DNA of 64,000 bases, taken from assembly GCA_027625915.1 (NCBI GenBank), contig JANTQA010000036.1:8143001-8207000 (forward strand), read 5' to 3'. Shown in pieces: positions 58,446 to 64,000 of this stretch. A model generated the notes under the pieces. The model saw nothing but the letters and a program-made list of their open reading frames with translations, was not told where the DNA came from and ran no database searches. This stretch comes from Anaeramoeba flamelloides (taxonomy: Eukaryota > Metamonada > Anaeramoebidae). The translations under genes were made by a program, and so were the position numbers. Position 1 is the first letter of the stretch; each line of letters starts with the position of its first letter.

Positions 58446-61400
58446 ATGCATAAAAGTGAAAAAGAAAAACAAATCTCCAAGATGATTCAGTTTATTCTGA
58501 CCGAGTCTCAAGAAAAATCAGAAGAGATCAAACTAAAAGCAGAGGAAGAATTTAGTATGGAAAAAAATAATTTGGTTCAAGAAGAAAGATTCCGAATAAT
58601 CAAAGAATTTGAAAGAAAAATGAAGCAAGTTGATGTACAAAAGAAGATGTATGAAAAAATCTTAATTATTTGTTTTCGAACCAAACAGTTCCTTTTAAAT
58701 TTAATTTTAATACCTTTCCATCATTCTTTGTTTTTTTTTTTTTGTTTATTGGTTTCTTTATATTTTTGTCACTTGACTAAATCTTGGATTAGTGCACAAT
58801 CAAATTTAATAAACCAGTCTCGTCTTAAGATTCTTGAAGCCAAATATGAGTGTGTCGAAAATATTCTTCAAATAGCACATCAAAAAATAATTAAACTCTC
58901 TGATAACAAAGAAAAATATAAAGAAATCTTAAAAGAATTAATTAAACAGGTAACTACTTCTTCAATTTCATCAGAAATTCGCTTGTTTTTTTTATTTTTT
59001 TTTCTTCTTTTATTTATTTTTTTTTTTTCTAATTTTCCCTCGTGGTGTTTGGTCTTTATTTCAAAAATAAATAACAAAAAAAAAACAACACAAAAAGGGG
59101 TTGCACAAAATTCGGGAACCAAAAGTGTTGTTGCAGTGCCGAGAATGCGATCTAGAAATTGTAAAATCGATTATTGATGGCACTGTTAAAGAATTTATGA
59201 AGGTTGCCAAAATGAATTGTAGTGTAACAGTTTTAGAAAAAGACTTTCTTCTCCCACCACCTGAAAAAGGTTCAAACAAACCTTCATGGTAAGGCCTTTT
59301 TTTAAAAAATTTTTTTGTTTTTTTTTTCTTTCCTTTTTCGGTCTTTTGAATGTTTTCTTATAGTTTGTAAAATAACATATTTTCAAAAAGAGTTGAAACA
59401 ATGAATCACAATTTCTTAACTTTCCATTAGAACCGATCACTAAAAGTACAACTCCTGACTTGTAAAAATGTTTTACATAATAAATACTGATAAATTCAAA
59501 ATTCATTGATTAATTTTTTTTTACTTCACTACTGGCAATAAACACTCTTTCATAAAGTGACTAATAACAATCCATTCAAACTTAAATGAAACTGAGAGGT
59601 TATCTATTTCAATCATTGATTAAACAAGTGAAAAAAAGAGTCTGCAAAATATATTTTCAGAAAGCATTAGTTTACAACTTTTCAAAAAATTGTAGTTTTT
59701 GCATGTTTTTGATAATTAGCTATAAAAATAAGGATCAAAACAAAAATTGACAAAAAGATCAAAATTAAGGAAAAATAATCAAATTTCAAAATTATTAATA
59801 GTGTTCTCTTTTTTTAATGCTTTTGAAATTAAACTAAATCTCAAAAATTGTAACTAACCCGAAAATAATAAATTGAAAAAAAAAATATATATCTTTTGGT
59901 ATTCAATAATAATCAACAAATAATTAAATCTTTTTAATAATTTGCCTTTTAAATTATTATAAACATATAAAAGCCTGATATATTCAAATTTTAAAATTAA
60001 AACCACAAACTAAAAAAAAAGTGAATAACAATTTTTGAAATGATCATTATGGATTTTTTATTACTGTGTTTTCAATGAAAAAAGGTGATAAAAAAGGTGT
60101 TTTTTTGATCCTAAATATATACATTTCAAAAGATATTACAAAAATCTCAATTTTCTTAATGTTTATTGGGGTATTCCAAAGATATTTTTTTTTTTTTCAC
60201 CTTGGCTTTCTTTAAAAGAAAAAAAGAAAAGAAAAAAAAGATAAGAAAGAAAAAAAGAAAGAAAAAGAAAGAAAAAGAAAGAAAAAAAGAAAGAAAAAGA
60301 AAGAAAGAAAAGAAAAAGAAAAAGAAACACAAACAAAAATTTGAAAAAGCAAAACAAAAAAAACCTCAACTAAATTTGAAAAATTGAAAATTTAGATTTG
60401 TAAAGAATACTGGGATAAAACCCCTTCAAAATCACTTCCAATAGCATTATTAAGCTTGTCAAAATTTTTGAAAAATAGTTTAGGTTATTAGTTTGGGTTT
60501 ATCAAGTGCACACATTTATTTGTAAAATTCTACTTTTATATTATTACTTGCTTTTTGATTTTTTGAAATCATCACATTATCCTCATTTTATCTTTAATTT
60601 CATGCTTTTGAATTGCAATAATGATATTACTAATATCCAATTAAATAGAATTTCCTTTAATCTATTTAAACAGAATTTTCTGTATAATTTTTAATGAAGG
60701 AAAATATTATTTCAGTATCGATTTGTTTATATTAAAAGTATTCTAAATGATATCTAAGATCGAATAGATACCGATAACATAATTCTTAACAATTATTTGG
60801 TTTCTTTTGAATTCATAAATCCCACAATATTTTGATTCCAGACACACTTAAAAGATTTGAAAAAAAAAAAATAAAAAAATGTTGTTTCTACTGATTAATA
60901 TTATTTATTGAAATAAATTTCATAAATCTCATAAATCTCCATCATATGGTTCAAAATGGATTTATCAAATATCTTATTTTAATATGATTAATTATTTGAA
61001 TTAAAATTTAATCTTATATATTTACCAAAGCAATTAAACATATTTTATAAAAAAATAATTTTAAAGGTCTTCAACATTACAATAAATAACATAATTAATC
61101 TTATTTTATAAATTTACAAGAAAGAAAAAAAAAAATGTTAAGGTATTTGAAATCATGGGTTTATATCCATCACCACTCTTAATTAATGCCCTGCTTTACA
61201 TTTTTTTTTTTTTTTTGATGTTCTAAATTTTATTTTATGAACTTTTAAAAACGAAATAATATTTTAAAAATCCCAATGATATTTGAAAAACTAAATTAAT
61301 ATCCATACTTTTATAAAATCACCAGTAAGTAACCAGTTTAAATAATTATGAAAATTTTGATATTCTTATGTGTCACCCTACAGTTCATAAAAATTTTAAA

Positions 61401-62401
61401 AAAAAAACACAATTCATATAATTATTGAATTCAGTTTTTCACAGCATCTCATTTTATTAATAAAAATTAAAAAAAGTTCTTGATGTATGGCAGTATAGAT
61501 TTCTTTTGCCGATAAGTCATTTATTACCTTCTAATATTTATATTTTTCATTTACTAGAATTATAATTTTAAAAATCAGAGACCAATAACCCACAGTAATT
61601 TTTTTTTCATTTCTCAAATTATTCATCATAAAAATAAATTTATATGAAAACAAATTTTTTGTGAAACAGGAATGAAAGAGAGTGGATCCTTTGATCCAAA
61701 AAAATTATGTAATTTTGGGATTAGATATAAACTATAATTCAAAAATATTTACACAATAAAAAAAGTTTAAAAGTTTAACAATGCTAAATTATCATTTAAT
61801 TTGGAAATATTTTTTATTTTTCAAACACAAAGAGATTTATTTGGAAGAAAAAAACAAAGAAGAGAAACGAAAAATTATGATTTTTTGTTGAAATTTTGGT
61901 TATTGTTTTTTATTACCAAAAAAAAAAAACGAAGAAGTGGAAAGAATTAATATTAATTTGTGTATTAAATTAACTAAAGCTAGGTAAATCTGAAAAGGTA
62001 AATTTGAAAAACTAAAATAAAGTATTCATCATTATAAAGTATTGTTACCAAAAATAAATTGGCATTTTTCTGCAAATTATTTTCAAAGAAACCAAAAAAT
62101 CTCCTATTTATGAAAAAATCATCTTAAAAATATTTTATTTCTTCTAAATTTTTTCTTTTTCACATTGAATATTTCAATAATTTTTTAAATTCTTTTTTTT
62201 TTAATCTCAAAATCTAAACAAATACAAAAAAAAAATCAATTAAAAAACAAATATAGTTGTGGTGGAGTTGTACTCAATACACCAAATGGGAGAATTGTTT
62301 GCACCAACACTTTAGATTATAGATTATTATTATCATTTGAAGGGCTATTACCAGAAATACGTGGATTACTTTTTGATTTTGATCAAGAACAAGAAAATTA
62401 A
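58446..62401 (+). CDS. V-type proton ATPase subunit E (four exons)
   Basis: Exons 58446-58648, 58793-58949, 59098-59288 and 62257-62401 join in phase (GT-AG) into 231 aa, the usual length for this subunit (about 226-233). The N-terminal helix carries the family pattern: QISKMIQFILTESQEKSEEI, KAEEEFSMEKNNLV and KMKQVDVQKKIAQSNLINQS-RLKIL. Then come LIKQ-GLHKIREPKVLLQCRE-D, and the C-terminal domain CGGVVLNTPNGRIVCTNTLD followed by RLLLSFEGLLPEIRGLLF. Subunit E pairs with subunit G in the peripheral stalk that holds V1 against V0 during ATP-driven proton pumping into vacuoles or lysosomes. The gene starts at ATG 58446 after a short AT-rich leader. Introns 1 and 2 are about 145 nt. Intron 3 is 2.97 kb and splits the PSC|CGGVV junction. 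The identification is secure. Only the short exon ends (IAQS, PSC) depend on the exact splice choice. Confidence 0.93.
59289..62256. other. V-ATPase E intron 3, 3.0 kb
   Basis: The donor CATG|GTAAGG and acceptor AAATATAG|T rebuild a TGT codon. It contains element C copy 2 (59833-60486) with a GAAA-type microsatellite (60216-60330). The rest is AT-rich and without frames. Confidence 0.7.
59833..60486 (+). mobile_element. Element C, copy 2
   Basis: The left end TCAAAAATTGTAACTAACCC and the right end GTCAAAATTTTTGAAAAATA-GTTTA are inverted relatives. The inner block GTGAATAACAATTTTTGAAA and GATCATTATGGATTTTTTAT match the other two copies. A purine GAAA/GAAAA microsatellite occupies 60216-60330. 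The Lys/Glu frames on it are not genes. Confidence 0.6.
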
Positions 62402-64000
62402 TTTCATAAAAATTAAAAATTAAAAAAAAAAATAATTGAAATTATCAATACCTGATTTTTATTATTATTTTTTTTATTTATTCAAAGTTATTTTTTTGGA
62501 AATCAATAAATTTTAAAACCCAAACATTTGTTTTTTTTTGAAATTAACATGATTATCAATTTTTTTCAGATGGAAAAAAAGAATATTTTCTTTTAGATAT
62601 TTTCTATTTAAAAAGGATTTGTTAATAAATACACTCTTTTTCAAAAATTGTGACTCACCTAAAATAATAAATTGTAAAAAAAAAAATTATCCTTTAGTAT
62701 TCAAGAATAATTAATAACTAAATATGATTTGTAATTCACTTTTAAGTCATTCTAAATCTATAAAAGCCTGGTATATTAAAAATCTAAAAAAATAAAACCA
62801 AAAACTAAAAAAAAGTGAGTCACAATTTTTGAAATGAGCATTACGGATTTTATTACTGAACTTTCACTTAAAAAAAGTTGAACAACAAGATTTTATATGT
62901 GAAATAAAATCCATTTTCAAAGACATTACATAGTCGAAATTTTCTTAAGTGATTATTTGTCTTTTCGAAGATCTCTTTTTTTTTTTTCCGCATGATCTTT
63001 TTAAAAAAAAAAAAAAAAAGAAAAATTTTTAGAAAAAAAAGAAAAACAAAAATTTGAAAAAGCAAAACTAAAATTTGCAAAATTAGTAAAAATGATTCTG
63101 ATCCAAAAATTTGAAAATATTATTTGTTAAGAATACTGGAATAAACCCTCAAAACAACTTTCATTAACATTATAAAGTGAGTCAAAATTTTTGAAAAATA
63201 GTTTATATATGTATATGTATATGTATATGTTAATAAAATAAATCCTGTTGACTGAAATAACACATTTTTAAAAATTTTTCCAACAATACTTTTTCCGTTG
63301 TTACAATTTCTATCCTAATAGTTCATTTTATGAGGAATAAAATTAAAAATAAAAAAAATATTTTTGATTTATTATTTACATTAATATCCTTGTTTTCTTG
63401 TGAAATCTTAAATTTAAAAAGAATAATCAAATTCAAAAAAATTTTTGAAAACCTGCATTAAAAATCAGAAAAGTCATATTCATTTTTCTTTGTAAAAATT
63501 ACAAAAAAAGTCAATAATTCATTTTTTTTTTCAAACTTTTTTTTACATCGTTTTTATTTATTATAAATATTTGTATAAATTCGGTTGGATACAGTACTCT
63601 TTTTTTCCTTTTTTTTATATATAACAAGGTTTTTATCCATTTTACCAAATTAAAGTATATTTTTTAAGGTATTTTGTGATTCAAATAGAGCAAGGTAGAA
63701 AATAATATTTCGTATTTTATTATTATCTCCACTTTTTCATAATTTATAATGATTGATTAAAATTAAGTACCTAAACACTAATATAAATTTCTTTTTAATG
63801 TAGAATCAGTGTAGTTAATTTATTTATTTTTTTTTTTTGTTAAATTAAACTTTTTTTGAAATTTTTCTGAATATCAAAGAACAATTAAAAAAAAAAAAGA
63901 AAAGAAAAGCATGAAGTGTGAACAACCAATTCCAAAAAATCAAGAATGTAAAACTAGGATATTTTTAGAAAAAAAGTGACAAAGATTAATCTCAATTTCC
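62402..64000. other. 3' flank of V-ATPase E and window end
   Basis: It holds element C copy 3, a (TATATG)n-like run (63203-63229) and AT-rich filler. At 63911 a short frame MKCEQPIPKNQECKTRI begins, with a possible donor GTAAAA at 63948. It could be the first exon of a gene continuing beyond the window, but the evidence is weak. Confidence 0.4.
62630..63210 (+). mobile_element. Element C, copy 3
   Basis: The left TIR TTTTTCAAAAATTGTGACTC-ACCT (62639-62662) is inverted twice. One inverse is internal at 62813-62833 (AGTGAGTCACAATTTTTGAA) and the other is at the right end (GTGAGTCAAAATTTTTGAAA, 63177-63196). This suggests either a tandem MITE or an element with an internal repeated end. It is about 0.58 kb and non-coding. 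Confidence 0.6.

Noticed and set aside
58446-59177. Continuous 243-aa reading frame
   Set aside because: It reads through two short introns that happen to be open. The V-ATPase E family pattern requires their removal.
60163-60387. Lys/Glu-rich and Phe/Ser-rich frames
   Set aside because: They translate a GAAA-type microsatellite in element C copy 2.
1-64000. Bacterial or organellar origin of the window
   Set aside because: Spliced V-ATPase E and MYB genes, Pol III boxes on the tRNA and a SINE show nuclear eukaryotic DNA.

Overview
The window looks like nuclear DNA of a very AT-rich, intron-bearing protist. The genes use only TAA/TGA/TAG as stops, are interrupted by GT-AG introns, and encode proteins full of Asn/Lys/Asp/Glu low-complexity runs. 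There is no bacterial operon layout and no Shine-Dalgarno pattern. The mix of an R1R2R3 MYB gene, N/K-rich tails and coiled-coil proteins would fit an amoeboid or flagellate protist such as Anaeramoeba. This placement is a low-confidence inference; no rRNA or other diagnostic marker is present.

Protein genes, left to right. (1) The 3' terminal exon of a ubiquitin-specific protease (4881-6136, +); earlier exons were not found in the window. (2) A two-exon gene for a ~1,894-aa protein built mainly of about ten or eleven PH-like beta-rich modules (8665-14522, +). (3) A single-exon basic coiled-coil protein (18712-20160, -). (4) A five-exon R1R2R3 MYB gene (27547-34712, +) with a 42-nt microexon and a 4.2-kb intron. 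(5) A six-exon gene for a signal-peptide-bearing, five-transmembrane tweety/prominin-type membrane protein (45749-55130, +), whose joined exons give a clean 545-aa frame. (6) A four-exon V-ATPase subunit E gene (58446-62401, +), 231 aa. One tRNA gene, Arg with anticodon GCG, lies at 37002-37073.

Most of the window is not coding. Intergenic stretches of 2-11 kb and introns of 2.7-4.2 kb are filled with diverged dispersed repeats. Those recognised are: several terminal-inverted-repeat (TIR) elements of 0.5-1.5 kb (281-1555, 6597-7130, 20829-21894, 23897-24403, 30787-31285, 38143-39638, 42040-43100, 43231-43772, 44276-44757, 47046-47545 and three copies of family C); a tRNA-headed SINE with a 16-bp target-site duplication (55797-56180); two copies of a 1.2-kb repeat (A); two of a 0.55-kb repeat (B); a small inverted/direct repeat family (D); a modular palindromic family around a GGCACTCTACGG core (E); three copies of repeat F, one split by a transposon; and family G with a shared peptide frame. 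Nesting (38143-39638 inside F, family C inside J) shows successive waves of insertion. No intact transposase, reverse transcriptase, capsid gene, CRISPR array or rRNA was seen.

The genes show no shared pathway. The most novel protein is the PH-like array. The most useful products of this reading are the three reconstructed spliced genes (MYB, five-TM protein, V-ATPase E), whose exons are dispersed among repeats and are easy to miss as separate small ORFs.
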